Source of the DNA: Verrucomicrobiaceae bacterium
Lineage (GTDB): Bacteria; Verrucomicrobiota; Verrucomicrobiia; Chthoniobacterales; Chthoniobacteraceae
Direction of reading: 5' to 3'
Assembly: GCA_005791535.1 (NCBI GenBank)
Contig: SXWH01000159.1
Coordinates: 1-34,809 of the forward strand
Length of the DNA: 34,809 nucleotides
In this document: positions 1-9,200 of the stretch, piece after piece
Layout of the letters: each line of letters begins with the position of its first letter
Numbering within the stretch: the stretch's first letter is position 1
Made by a program: the position numbers and the translations under genes
The notes under the pieces: model-generated
What the model saw: only the letters and a program-made list of their open reading frames with translations
Told to the model about the DNA's origin: nothing
The model's database searches: none

Positions 1-1
1 C

Positions 2-571
2 GAGGAACTCATCATGCCGTTCCCGAAAATCATGCGCGCATTCAATCCCGCCAACGGAAAGGAACTGTGGAGCGCGGACGGGATGAACCCGCTCGTCTAT
101 TGTTCACCCATCGCCGCCGAAGGCATCGCCGTCGGCATGGGCGGGTATTTTGGAACAAGCATCGCCGTTCCCTACGGCGGCGATGGCGATGTGACGGGGA
201 CTCGGCTCTGGCAGAGCGTCCGGACCAAGAACCGGCTCGGGACCGGCGTGATCCACGGCGGACACATTTACGTTTTCAACACGGACGGATTCGCCGAGTG
301 CATCGAACTCAAAAGCGGCAAAACCGTTTACATGGAACGCGTCAAAGCCGCAGGACCGAAAGGTGATTCGTGGAGTTCCTCGGTGTTGAGCGGCGACCTC
401 ATTTACGTGCTCAATCAAAGCGGCGACTGCCACATCATCCGCGCATCGCCGAAGTTCGAACTCGTGGCCACCAACGCCATCGGCAGCGAGCTGACAAACG
501 CATCGCTGGCTGTGAGCGACGGGCTGCTGTTCATCCGCACGCACCAGCACCTTTGGTGCATCGGAAAGTAA
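2..571 (+). CDS. PQQ-like beta-propeller protein, C-terminal part (5' end outside window)
   Basis: The reading frame is open from the first complete codon at the window edge to TAA at 569-571, so only the last 189 or so residues are present. The ATG at 14 is internal and not a likely start. The sequence shows propeller blades of the PQQ/BamB type: a strand such as NGKELWSADG, a second blade with a GTGVIHGGHIYVFNTDG strand followed by a K-S-G-K-T turn, then SGDLIYVLNQSGDCHIIRA, and a final LWCIGK strand. Such proteins are exported or periplasmic propellers that bind ligands or scaffold complexes; some bind PQQ and act as dehydrogenases. No catalytic residue can be assigned from this fragment. 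The oxidoreductase gene follows about 60 bases downstream on the same strand, a common pairing in PVC bacteria that suggests a shared catabolic cluster. Confidence 0.8.
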   Translation, partial: EELIMPFPKIMRAFNPANGKELWSADGMNPLVYCSPIAAEGIAVGMGGYFGTSIAVPYGGDGDVTGTRLWQSVRTKNRLGTGVIHGGHIYVFNTDGFAECIELKSGKTVYMERVKAAGPKGDSWSSSVLSGDLIYVLNQSGDCHIIRASPKFELVATNAIGSELTNASLAVSDGLLFIRTHQHLWCIGK

Positions 572-634
572 GGCTCGCAAACTTCCGCTAATTTCCCCAT
601 GTCCTCCCCGGTTACTGACACGCACTCTCTCACC

Positions 635-2125
635 ATGATCCACTCGAACATTAATCGCAGAACATTTCTCAAGACCACCGCAGTCGCGGCCATCGGCTTT
701 CCGGCAATCGCCCGCTCGCAATCACCGAACAGCGAAATTCGCGTGGGCATCATCGGCTTCGGCGGCCGCGGGCAGGCGCACATCGGCGATTTGCTCAAGC
801 AGAACGGCGTAAAAATCGGCGCGCTGTGCGACATCGACGAATCGATTCTCGCCAAAGGCAAGGACCAGCTCGCGAAGAAGAACCAGGACGTGAAGACGTT
901 CGTGGACGCGAGAAAGATGCTGGAGTCGAAGGAAATCGACGCCATTTCCACCGCGACACCGAACCACTGGCACGCACTCCTCGGCGTCTGGGCCTGTCAG
1001 GCGGGCAAGGATTCGTACATCGAGAAACCGATTTCGCACAATGTGTTCGAAGGCCGCGTGCTCGCTGAAGCGGCGAAGAAATATGGACGCATCGTGCAGT
1101 GCGGCACACAGAGCCGTTCGACCGTTGGGCTTCATCAAGCCGTCGCATGGACGCAGGCCGGCAACCTCGGCAAATTGCTCTGGGCCCGCGGCACCTGCTA
1201 CAAGCGCCGCGCGAGCATCGGGAAGGTGGATGGCGAACAGCCGTGGCCCGCGGGAATCGACCGCGACCTTTGGTTCGGCCCCGCGCCAATCAAGCCGCTC
1301 ATGCGGAAGAAACTGCACTATGATTGGCACTGGGTCTGGGACACAGGCAACGGCGATTTGGGAAATCAAGGCATTCATCAGATGGACATCGCGCGCTGGT
1401 TCATGGGCGAAATGGAGCTGTCGCCAAAGGTCTGGAGCGTCGGCGGCCGGCTCGGCTACGTGGACGACGGCGAGACACCGAATACGATGTTCGTCGTGCA
1501 CGACTACGCAAAAGCGCCGCTCATTTTCGAAGTCCGCGGACTGCCCGCAGCCGACCAGAAGGGCGACATGGACAAGTATCGCGGCAACAACGGAGTCGGC
1601 GTCTATCTCCAGTATGAGAATGGCTACGTCGTCGTGCCCGACTACAACAGCGCCGCGGCATTTGGAAAAGACGGCAAGATGGTGAAGCGCTTCGGCTCCT
1701 TCCCCGCTCCGAAGGACGGCCCCGACCCCGGCAAGCCGGACAATTCGGGCCAGGGCTCGCACCACGAAAACTGGACGAAGGCAATCCGCACCCGCAAAGC
1801 CACGGAGCTCAACGCGGAGATTCTCGAGGGGCACCTCAGCAGCGCGCTCTGCCACACCGGGAACATCTCGCTCCTGCTTGGAAAGAAGCAGGCACCCGGC
1901 GCAATCCTCGAAAAAGTCAAAGCCCACAAGGAGGCGACCGACAGCTACGAGCGAATGGCGGAACATCTCGGGAAAAACGGAGTCGATATCGCCAAGGAGC
2001 AACTCACGCTTGGTGAATTCCTGACGATGAATCCGAAGACCGAGAAGTTCATCGACAACGCCGCCGCGGACAAACTCCTGACCCGCGAATACCGCGCGCC
2101 ATACGTCGTTCCGGAGAAGGCATGA
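635..2125 (+). CDS. Tat-exported Gfo/Idh/MocA-family oxidoreductase
   Basis: A 496-residue NAD(P)-dependent sugar or polyol dehydrogenase-type protein. The N-terminus carries a twin-arginine signal (NRRTFLKTTAVAAIGFPA, residues about 7-24), so the folded enzyme is probably exported to the periplasm. A Rossmann nucleotide-binding motif IIGFGGRGQAH follows at about 39-49, the family EKP motif (lysine usually catalytic) at 130-132, and the C-terminal-domain segment GNQGIHQMDIARWF, with the expected catalytic-region histidine, near 248. Length is normal for the secreted subfamily. The frame can also start at ATG 599, adding 12 residues before the Tat region. I prefer 635 because it gives a compact n-region; neither start has a clear Shine-Dalgarno site. 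The stop overlaps the next start (ATGA), so the two genes are probably translationally coupled. The substrate cannot be read from the sequence. Confidence 0.93.
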   Translation: MIHSNINRRTFLKTTAVAAIGFPAIARSQSPNSEIRVGIIGFGGRGQAHIGDLLKQNGVKIGALCDIDESILAKGKDQLAKKNQDVKTFVDARKMLESKEIDAISTATPNHWHALLGVWACQAGKDSYIEKPISHNVFEGRVLAEAAKKYGRIVQCGTQSRSTVGLHQAVAWTQAGNLGKLLWARGTCYKRRASIGKVDGEQPWPAGIDRDLWFGPAPIKPLMRKKLHYDWHWVWDTGNGDLGNQGIHQMDIARWFMGEMELSPKVWSVGGRLGYVDDGETPNTMFVVHDYAKAPLIFEVRGLPAADQKGDMDKYRGNNGVGVYLQYENGYVVVPDYNSAAAFGKDGKMVKRFGSFPAPKDGPDPGKPDNSGQGSHHENWTKAIRTRKATELNAEILEGHLSSALCHTGNISLLLGKKQAPGAILEKVKAHKEATDSYERMAEHLGKNGVDIAKEQLTLGEFLTMNPKTEKFIDNAAADKLLTREYRAPYVVPEKA

Positions 2126-3102
2126 AGCCCGTTCTGGCAGTCGTCGCCGTAGCCCTCGGCGTGGTCGCGTTTATTCTGAACGGAAAAATCGCGGGCCTCG
2201 AATCAGAGAACTCCGCACTGCGCGCAGAACTCGCGGCGATGCGGGCGGAGAATCAGATCTCCGCAAACATCCGGAAGAAGGCCGAGGACGAGGCGGCAAG
2301 TGCCGCCGAGAACGCAAAACGACTCGCCGCCGAACGCGACGCCGCGCTCGCAAGATCCGCCGAATCCCCCGCCCCGCCCACCGTTGCTGCTGTCGAGAAA
2401 CCTCCAGCAGCAGCCGCGGATCTGACCAAGGGATTCGCGGAAATGTTCAAGGGCGAGGAAGGGAAGCAGATGCTCAAGATGCAGGCCGAAATGGGCACGC
2501 GTCTGATGTATGGCGATTTCATCAAGAAGCTCGATCCCTCGACCTCGGACGCCGTGATGGCGCTCCTCGCAGAACGTCAGGGAAAAATGACATCCGCCGG
2601 CCTGGAAGCCATGAACGCCGCCGACCCAAAGGCCGCGCAGGCGAAAATTCTGGAAGAGAAAGCCGATTTCGACAAGCGCCTCAAAGCAATGATCGGCGAG
2701 GGAAAAATGGCGGAATTGGAAACCTACGAACGCACCATCGGTGATCGCATGATGTTCGGTCAGGTCGAGAGCCAGTTTAGTTCGGCAGGAACTCCGCTGA
2801 GCCCAGAACAGCGCGAGAGCGTTCTCTCATTGATGGCTCAGGAGCGTGTGAAGATGCCACGCTCACCGCTCGAGCAAGGCAACACCGACCCGACCGAAGG
2901 GATGCGGGCGCTTCAGGACGACAAGATGGTATCCGAATGGCTGAAGAGTGAGGAAGCGCTCCACAATCGAGTTCTTTCGCAAGTGAACGGAATCCTTTCC
3001 CCCGACCAGGTGAACACATTCACGAAATCACTCCAACAAATGCGCGACATGCAGAAGTTCGGGATGGAGATGGGAAAGAAGATGTTCGCGCCGAAAAAGT
3101 GA
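2122..3102 (+). CDS. Membrane-anchored or secreted helical protein, unknown function
   Basis: A 326-residue protein starting inside the stop of the oxidoreductase gene (ATGA overlap). Residues 3-20 are hydrophobic and form an uncleaved anchor or signal. A coiled coil follows at about 22-80 (LESENSALRAELAAMRAEN pattern), then a Pro/Ala linker at about 83-100. The rest is helical and appears internally duplicated: GTRLMYGDFIKKLDPSTSDA...LLAERQGKM around 127-155 resembles GDRMMFGQVESQF...LSPEQRESVLSLMAQERVKM around 207-245, with a further LSPDQVNTF near 292. These LSPxQ elements recall the LTxxQ motif of Spy/CpxP-like periplasmic helical proteins, but that is only a resemblance. No catalytic motif is visible. 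The overlap suggests co-expression with the exported oxidoreductase. Confidence 0.8.
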   Translation: MKPVLAVVAVALGVVAFILNGKIAGLESENSALRAELAAMRAENQISANIRKKAEDEAASAAENAKRLAAERDAALARSAESPAPPTVAAVEKPPAAAADLTKGFAEMFKGEEGKQMLKMQAEMGTRLMYGDFIKKLDPSTSDAVMALLAERQGKMTSAGLEAMNAADPKAAQAKILEEKADFDKRLKAMIGEGKMAELETYERTIGDRMMFGQVESQFSSAGTPLSPEQRESVLSLMAQERVKMPRSPLEQGNTDPTEGMRALQDDKMVSEWLKSEEALHNRVLSQVNGILSPDQVNTFTKSLQQMRDMQKFGMEMGKKMFAPKK

Positions 3103-3166
3103 TACCGCGGTCGGGATGGTGAAACGTGCCAGGGTGCGGGTTCTTCCTGATGAGCACCGCAGCGAC

Positions 3167-3180
3167 CGGCTAAAGCCGGC
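3167..3180. repeat. Short perfect hairpin in intergenic region
   Basis: The 157-base gap between the convergent genes ending at 3102 and 3260 contains the perfect palindrome ccggct-aa-agccgg, a 6-base stem with a 2-base loop. It is followed by ccggcaaagcacgcg. There is no T-run on either side, so it does not look like a rho-independent terminator. It is more like a fragment of a dispersed palindromic repeat. The string ccggcaaagc also occurs on the minus strand beside the large inverted repeat at 12205-12273. Confidence 0.4.
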
Positions 3181-3259
3181 AAAGCACGCGTTCCCGAGAA
3201 TGACGACCACTCGCCGGGGTGGATTACTACAACGCGAAGGCCGTCTGCGCATCCCGGAA

Positions 3260-4954
3260 TCACGCTCGAAAAAGCGCGCCCATCTTCTTTCCGAGAATCT
3301 TGCTCGCGACGGCGATTGTGAGCCCGAGGAAGACCATCGCCCAGACTCCGAGCGCGGCGGCCAGATACTTTCCGTCGCCGATTAATTGAAAGAGCTCATA
3401 GATGGCTTTTGTAATAGGGAAATCCTGCTGTTTCACAGCGAGAATCAGTGAGTCGCTGACTTCGAGCATCGCAAAACTGAATGCGAGCAATGCACCGGCG
3501 AGAATGTTTGCCGCAATGAGCGGAAAGGTAATGCGCCGCAATGTTCGGAAGGGTGTGCAGCCTAGATTCTGTGCAGCTTCTTCAAGCGTCTCGCTTGTTT
3601 GCTGAAGCCCCGCAACAGCACTCCGAACCACATACGGTAGACGCCGGACGCCGTAGGCGATGATGAGTAGATAAGTTGGATCGCGGGAAGGATCGAGCCC
3701 CTCAAACAATCGCCCCGGCCGCGTAATCGCCAGATACCCGAATGCGAGAACCAATCCGGGCACCGCGAGCGGCAGCATTGAAATTGCATCAAGAAGTCCG
3801 CGCCCCGGCAGCTTCGTGCGAACGATGACATACGCGATGGCGAGTCCGAGAATCACATCAAAAATGACGCTGAAGCCCGCATATTTCAGGCTGTTTATGA
3901 TACTCGGCACGGCCAGATAATGACCGAGCGCAGCATCGTAATGTTCCGTCGTCCACTGCGCCGGAAGCACGGTTCGATACCATTCTTTCGCGAAGCTCAC
4001 GAGCACGACGCCGAAATGCGGCATGAGCGCGAGCAGCGTGATTCCCAGAAAGAACAGGAAGCAAATCATTCCGCGAATCCCCGTCAACGGGCGACCGCCT
4101 CCGACGGTGGCCGCTTTGGAGGTCATGGCGTATTGATTGCGCCCGAAAAAGAGCTTGCTCGCCATGTAGAGCAAAAGCGTCGCAACCAGCATCACCACGA
4201 CCAAAGCGAACGGGAACGGGTTGCCGTCGATTTCCTTGATGCCGTAAAAAATCTGAACGCTGGTTACGCGCGAATAATCGAAGATGAGCGGAGCACCGAG
4301 TTCGGTGAACGCGAAGATGAAAACAATCGTCCCGCCCGCAAAGACTCCCGGCATAATCAAAGGCATCGTAATCTTCCGGAACCTGCGCCAACCGGTGCAG
4401 CCGAGGGTCACCGCCGCCTCCTCCATCGCCGGATCGACGTTCGCGAGCGCGGCGGTGAGATTTAAAAAGAATATCGGATAGAGGCTCAGCGATTGCACAG
4501 CCACAATTCCCCAAAACTGGCCTTTTCCTAGCCAGTCGATCGTGTCGGACGGGCCCATGAACCCCAGATTGATTAGCAACGCATTGAGTGCCCCATATTG
4601 CCCAAGCATCTGCTTCAATCCGATCGCACCCACGAATGGAGGAAGAATCATCGGGACCAGCAGCAGGGCCGAAAGCGCTTTCTTGCCAAAGAAATCGAAT
4701 CGGTCGCTGAGATACGAGAGAGGCAGCGCAATCGTGAGCGTCACCAGCGTCGTGCAGCACGCCAGCGAAAACGAGTTTAGAAGCCCCTCGCGATAATTGT
4801 GATTCGCGAAAATCTCAGCGACGTAGGCGAACGTAAATTTCCCATCCGCATCGAAAAATGCGCGATTCACTGTAGCCGCTATCGGCCAGATGAAAAAGCA
4901 TCCGAGCAGCAAAGCTGTAACGGTCCAGACGATCCACGCGACGGGTTTCGACAT
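3260..4954 (-). CDS. Fused two-domain ABC transporter permease, Fe(3+)-type (FbpB/SfuB-like)
   Basis: A 564-residue inner-membrane protein with about 12 predicted membrane segments in two homologous halves. Each half ends with the EAA loop that contacts the ATPase: EEAAVTLGCTGWRRF near 178-192 and EEAAQNLGCTPFRTL near 458-472. This length and duplication match the FbpB/SfuB/AfuB-type permeases of ferric-iron importers and related thiamine or phosphonate systems. The assignment to iron is inferred from the family, not from a substrate residue. The frame extends to a GTG at 4975. I chose ATG 4954 because the protein then begins MSKPVAWIVW directly before the first membrane helix; neither start has a good ribosome-binding site. 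No ATP-binding protein or periplasmic binding protein lies beside it, which is unusual. Confidence 0.9.
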   Translation of the reverse strand: MSKPVAWIVWTVTALLLGCFFIWPIAATVNRAFFDADGKFTFAYVAEIFANHNYREGLLNSFSLACCTTLVTLTIALPLSYLSDRFDFFGKKALSALLLVPMILPPFVGAIGLKQMLGQYGALNALLINLGFMGPSDTIDWLGKGQFWGIVAVQSLSLYPIFFLNLTAALANVDPAMEEAAVTLGCTGWRRFRKITMPLIMPGVFAGGTIVFIFAFTELGAPLIFDYSRVTSVQIFYGIKEIDGNPFPFALVVVMLVATLLLYMASKLFFGRNQYAMTSKAATVGGGRPLTGIRGMICFLFFLGITLLALMPHFGVVLVSFAKEWYRTVLPAQWTTEHYDAALGHYLAVPSIINSLKYAGFSVIFDVILGLAIAYVIVRTKLPGRGLLDAISMLPLAVPGLVLAFGYLAITRPGRLFEGLDPSRDPTYLLIIAYGVRRLPYVVRSAVAGLQQTSETLEEAAQNLGCTPFRTLRRITFPLIAANILAGALLAFSFAMLEVSDSLILAVKQQDFPITKAIYELFQLIGDGKYLAAALGVWAMVFLGLTIAVASKILGKKMGALFRA

Positions 4955-5051
4955 GAGTATCGTTCTAGAGGACACGGACGCCCGCGTCCAAGCTCGTAAT
5001 CAATTTACCACGCTCTCGGATGCCGAAAAAATCCACGGCACCCGCCGGGCC

Positions 5052-5612
5052 TCACATCTCCGCGATTTCCGAGACCGCCGGCATTTCTACGAATACAGGC
5101 GGGGTGCAAACCGCTGCAGGCGCTGCTACCAGCTGAAAATCACCGCTTCTCTCAATCACAGGCGATGCCGCCTGAATACGAGCAATCAATTCTTCAGCCG
5201 TCTTTGGAAGATCCTTGGTTTGCAACTCACCGACAAGCGACTGAACTGCCTGCCCTGCGGTAGCGAGTTTATCGACTGTGCCGCCTTCCTGCCAGAATGC
5301 GGGCCGAGTGAGCGCATAGGCGGTGCCTGCAGCAAGAATGGCAACCGCTGCCGTCTTGCGGAGAAAGCCTTTAAAGGTCCATGCAGGTACCGCAAGCACA
5401 CGATTCCGTTGCTCCGTATCAAGCAAGAACTCAGGGTTCTCCTCACTCTCGAGTCCCTCTTTGAGCATCTCGGACAACTCCAGCATCTGGTAAACGTCGT
5501 TGCGACACTCCTCCGAAACCGCGAGCATGCTCTCAACATAGAGCCGTTCATCGGGTTGCAGCTCGTTGAGCGCATAATCCGTCAAATCCTGATCTGATAC
5601 TTTTCCTCTCAT
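5052..5612 (-). CDS. Putative membrane anti-sigma factor, partner of the upstream ECF sigma factor
   Basis: A 186-residue protein that starts about 10 bases after the stop of the ECF sigma gene, so the two are very likely one operon. The N-terminus (SDQDLTDYALNELQPDERLY, about 6-25, then an acidic helix to about 58) resembles the cytoplasmic sigma-binding region of anti-sigma factors. A single membrane segment lies at about 87-103 (AAVAILAAGTAYALTRPAF). The C-terminal 80 residues would be periplasmic and include a helical stretch around 125-150. The HxxxCxxC signature of zinc-binding anti-sigma factors is absent; only one Cys (C36) lies in the N-terminal region. The role is inferred from gene order, topology and N-terminal similarity. 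Confidence 0.72.
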   Translation of the reverse strand: MRGKVSDQDLTDYALNELQPDERLYVESMLAVSEECRNDVYQMLELSEMLKEGLESEENPEFLLDTEQRNRVLAVPAWTFKGFLRKTAAVAILAAGTAYALTRPAFWQEGGTVDKLATAGQAVQSLVGELQTKDLPKTAEELIARIQAASPVIERSGDFQLVAAPAAVCTPPVFVEMPAVSEIAEM

Positions 5613-5622
5613 TTAGTTTGTC

Positions 5623-6183
5623 CTAGGAGGCCGCTTGTTTTGCCAAATAAATGATTTTCTCGTCCTTCTCGTCGCGCTCGATCTTCGTACGAAGATTGCG
5701 CATTGCCGCGTTGAGGATAAAGCCCACGTTACCCACGCTCAGCCCAGTAATCTGGCTAATCTCCTGATAGCTGTGATTTCCATGGAAGCGCAGACGGACG
5801 ACATCCTGCTGATTGCGGGGAAGTGATTTCACGTGCTCCATCAGTCGAGCGATTTGCTCACGGCGCGCCATGTCTTGAAGAGGAGTCACACTTTCAACCT
5901 TACGGTGCTCGAATTCCTCGTGCTCCACGTAGATATACCGATCCTCCTTTTTGATCGATTTGAGCGCACAATTGCGGCACACGGTGAAAAGCCACTGCGA
6001 AAGGTGCCCCTCAATGTTCGCCTGCTCCTGTGTGTGAAGCCGCATGAACGTCTCCTGCACGGTATCCTTGGCGCGATCCAAATCCTGAACGATGCTCAGC
6101 GCATATTGGAGGAGCGGGCGCTCGAAGCGCTCAAGGGCGCTCTGGACCCATGCTGATTTTTTCTTGGCCTTTGATTGGAACAT
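5623..6183 (-). CDS. RNA polymerase sigma factor, ECF (sigma-70) family
   Basis: A 186-residue sigma factor with the minimal ECF layout. Region 2 is at about 22-85, with DRAKDTVQETFMRLHTQ (region 2.1-2.2) and LSQWLFTVCRNCALKSIKKE (2.3-2.4). Region 4 is at about 112-165, with LPRNQQDVVRLRFHGNHSYQ leading into the ISQITGLSVGNVGFILNAAM helix-turn-helix. It would direct RNA polymerase to a small regulon. The partner anti-sigma-like gene follows directly. The 78-base upstream gap contains ttgaaa about 18 bases before taaaca on the minus strand, a weak promoter candidate, and a small gcgaacgc-centred hairpin. No GGAAC-type ECF autoregulatory site is obvious to me. Confidence 0.93.
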   Translation of the reverse strand: MFQSKAKKKSAWVQSALERFERPLLQYALSIVQDLDRAKDTVQETFMRLHTQEQANIEGHLSQWLFTVCRNCALKSIKKEDRYIYVEHEEFEHRKVESVTPLQDMARREQIARLMEHVKSLPRNQQDVVRLRFHGNHSYQEISQITGLSVGNVGFILNAAMRNLRTKIERDEKDEKIIYLAKQAAS

Positions 6184-6261
6184 AACGTGTTACTGATTTG
6201 GATTATCCGCGTTCGCGGGATTGTTTAGAAAAAAGTTGAAGGGTTTTTCAAATGCAGCGGC

Positions 6262-9200
6262 TCACTTCTTTTTCGCTGCTTCGTTGGCGAGATTCAACAG
6301 GTATTGTTCAACCATCGCTCCGTACTCGGACGGATATTTATCGCCGAGTGACTGCTGGATGGCCTCGCGCTCGCGGGCGGGTAGACCGATGAAGTTTGCC
6401 TTCTTCAAAGCTGCTTGACGGGCCTGTCGCTCGACCGCCTGCGGCTCGGAACCGGGCTTGTAATCTTCCGCACCTTCCGATGGAGCTTCATTCGCGGCAG
6501 TCTGTTTTTTTCCGGTGCTGGAGCCACGTCCCGGTTGCTGGCCCTGACCTTTCATTCCAGGACCAGGCTCCTGACCCTGCCCGGACTGCTGTCCCTGCCC
6601 TGCTGACTGCTGGGAGACACCCGCCTGCTGCACAGCCATCATCGCCGCAGCCTGGGAAAGCTGCTGGGCCGCCTGTTGCGCGGCCTGCTGCGCGGGCACA
6701 TTCTGACCGTTCATAGCTTGTGCGGCACCATCGGCGAGTTGCTGCGCCGCCTGTTGCGCAGCTTGCATCAACTCTGGCGACATCGCGCCATTCTGCGCAA
6801 CAGCCTGTCCAGCCTGCTGCGCGGCTTGCGATAATTGTTGTGCGGCCTGCTGCATCGCCTGTTGGGCGGACTGCTGCCCATTTTGCGCCATCTGCGCTGC
6901 ATTTGCCGCCATCTGCTGCGCCTGCTGCGCGGATTGCGCAGCCTTGTTCGCGGCCTGCTGGGCTGCTCCAGCCTGCTGTGCGGCCTGCATCCTGGATGGC
7001 TGTGCGCCGGCCTGCTGTGCTGATTTTTGCGCCTGCCCGGCGGCTTGAGCGGCTTGCATGGCGGCTTTCGCAGCCTCGCCCGCCTTGTCCGCAGCCCGCT
7101 GCGCGGCAGCCATCGCCTGTTGACCGGGCATGGACGCCGATTGCGCCGCATTCATGGCCGCCTGTTGAGCTGCCTGCTGCGCGGCCTGAGCCGATTGCGC
7201 CGCGTCAGCAGATTGTCGTGCGGCATCCGGATTCGACGCCTGCATCGCCTGCTGTTGCGCGATCTTGGCAGCATCGGCGGCCATCTGAGCGGCTTGCGCA
7301 GCCTGCATCGCTGCCTCGGCGGCGTTCTGCGCCGCCTTCTGGCCCATTTGCTCCGCGGCCTTTGCGAGAGCCTCCTGCGCGCCATTCACTTCCTGCAAAG
7401 CCTGCATGATCTGGTTCGCCGCCTTCGCCATTTCCTCGGGAGTCGCCGGCATGTTCGCGCCCATTTGCTTCATCGCATCAGCGACCTGGCTGCCCATTGA
7501 ATTCTTCGCAGCAAGCATCTTCTCAATCGCCTTCTGCGCTGCCTCACGGGCTGGCGCTGCGTTGCCGGCCTCCAACTCAGCACGCGCGGCTCCCATGTCC
7601 GCCAATGCATCATTCAACGCCTGCGACGCGCCCAATTGCGCAGCGCCGAGCGCGGTTTTAAATTCCTCGGTCTTCTGCTGAACGGCCTGCTGCATCTTTG
7701 CCAGCCGCTCGAATTCCTCCTTCCCCCGCTTTTCGCCAAGCGCCGCAGCCTTCGCCGCATCAAGGTCGATCGACTGCTCCTGCTCGATCAGCTTCGCAAG
7801 CTCACCGAGCGACGCGAGTGCATCCTGCGCGAGTTGCTTCGCTGCGTCGGTTTTTGCAATTTCCTTCGCAATCTCCGCAGCCGCCTTCGCGAGGTTGTTC
7901 GCGGCCTGCGCTGCCTCCTCGCGGCCTTTGTTCAAATTCGAATCCGCCATGGCCTGCTCGCTATTCTTCGCATTCGCGACGGCGCTTTTCAAAGCCTCGG
8001 CCGCAGCCGGAGCCATCTCCGCGGCACGCTCGGTCATCTTTTCAGCGCGACGTGCGACATCCGCCTGCTGGGCTCGTTCGGGTTTCGCAGCCTGCGCCAC
8101 GGATGCCTCCTCCTTCGCGAGATTCTCAACCGCGTTCTTCAACATTTCCAGATTTGCCGCCTTGTCCCCTCCACGAGTCGCGAGCATCTCAGCCTCCTCG
8201 GCGCGACGCCGCACTTCGTCGCGGGCTGCAGACATTTTTTCAATCGCCGCCGCCTGCTTCGCCGCGGCATCGGATGCATTCATCGCCTTCAGCGCGGCCC
8301 GCGCTTCCTGCATCGCCTTGTTTGCGTCCTTGAGCGAGCCGGCAGCTCGCGCGACATCCGCCAAATCCTGGCCAAGAAAATCGTTCTTAATTGCAAGTTC
8401 GCTTTGCTGATCCTCCATCCGGCCGAGCACCGCACTGCTTTGGTTCATCTCCTGATTAAACTTCGCCTGAATCTCCGGGCTTTGCTTGAGCTGCTCCAGC
8501 GGCTTTCCGCGAAACTCGCGCCCTAGTGCTTTTTGCGGGTCACTCGAAGCCGCGCGGTCTGCCAGCCATTTGTCAAAATCCTTTTCTACCGGATGCCTTG
8601 CCGTAGAGCCGCGCACCATTTCCTGTTCATCGATCATCCGCCCGAGTTCCGCCTCGGCCTTGCGAAGCGCCTCCGCGCCGCGCTCCCTCGGAGCCACTGC
8701 GCGCGCGGCCTTTCGTAATTCATCACGTCCCGTCATTTCCTGCGCAAGCGCAGCCTGAAGCTGCCCCATCCGCAACTGCTCCGCGGCAGCCTGCGTGTCG
8801 GCTTCCACCTTCTTCAATTGCGCCGTTACCTGCTGCAAATCGCGCGCTGCTGCGGCATCCATCGGACCTTCGGCCAGCTTTTGAAGCCGACCCGCCGCAA
8901 GCTGCACCTCCTGCGCAATCGCCGCCTGTTCGCCCCGCTGCGTCTCCATTTGCGCGTTCCGCATCGCCTCGAAATTCCCGCCGCCCGGCCACTGATTCAT
9001 CCGCGCAAGCTGGATGCCGTCGCGAAGATTTCGTGCCTGACGGTCGGCGAGCTCATTCAGGCGTTTGGAAACCTCCGCAGCCTCGGCCTGGCGCGAGTGC
9101 GCCGCAAGGATGCGGGCCATTTCCACCGAGATGCGCTTTTGCGCCGAAAATGCGTCCGCCACCGTCTGCGCCGCGGCACCGCGATCCTGCACGGCTCTCG

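Noticed and set aside
722-2002. 426-codon minus-strand open frame
   Set aside because: It is antisense to the whole oxidoreductase gene, whose motifs are clear; the product shows no family and is a GC-bias shadow.
6600-7370. Dense short repeats that could be mistaken for a CRISPR array
   Set aside because: There are no constant repeats with unique spacers; the words are in-frame codons for Ala/Gln units.
7636-8526. 296-codon plus-strand open frame
   Set aside because: It is antisense to the Ala/Gln coiled-coil gene and very rich in Leu and Arg, as expected from the reverse of Ala/Gln/Lys codons.
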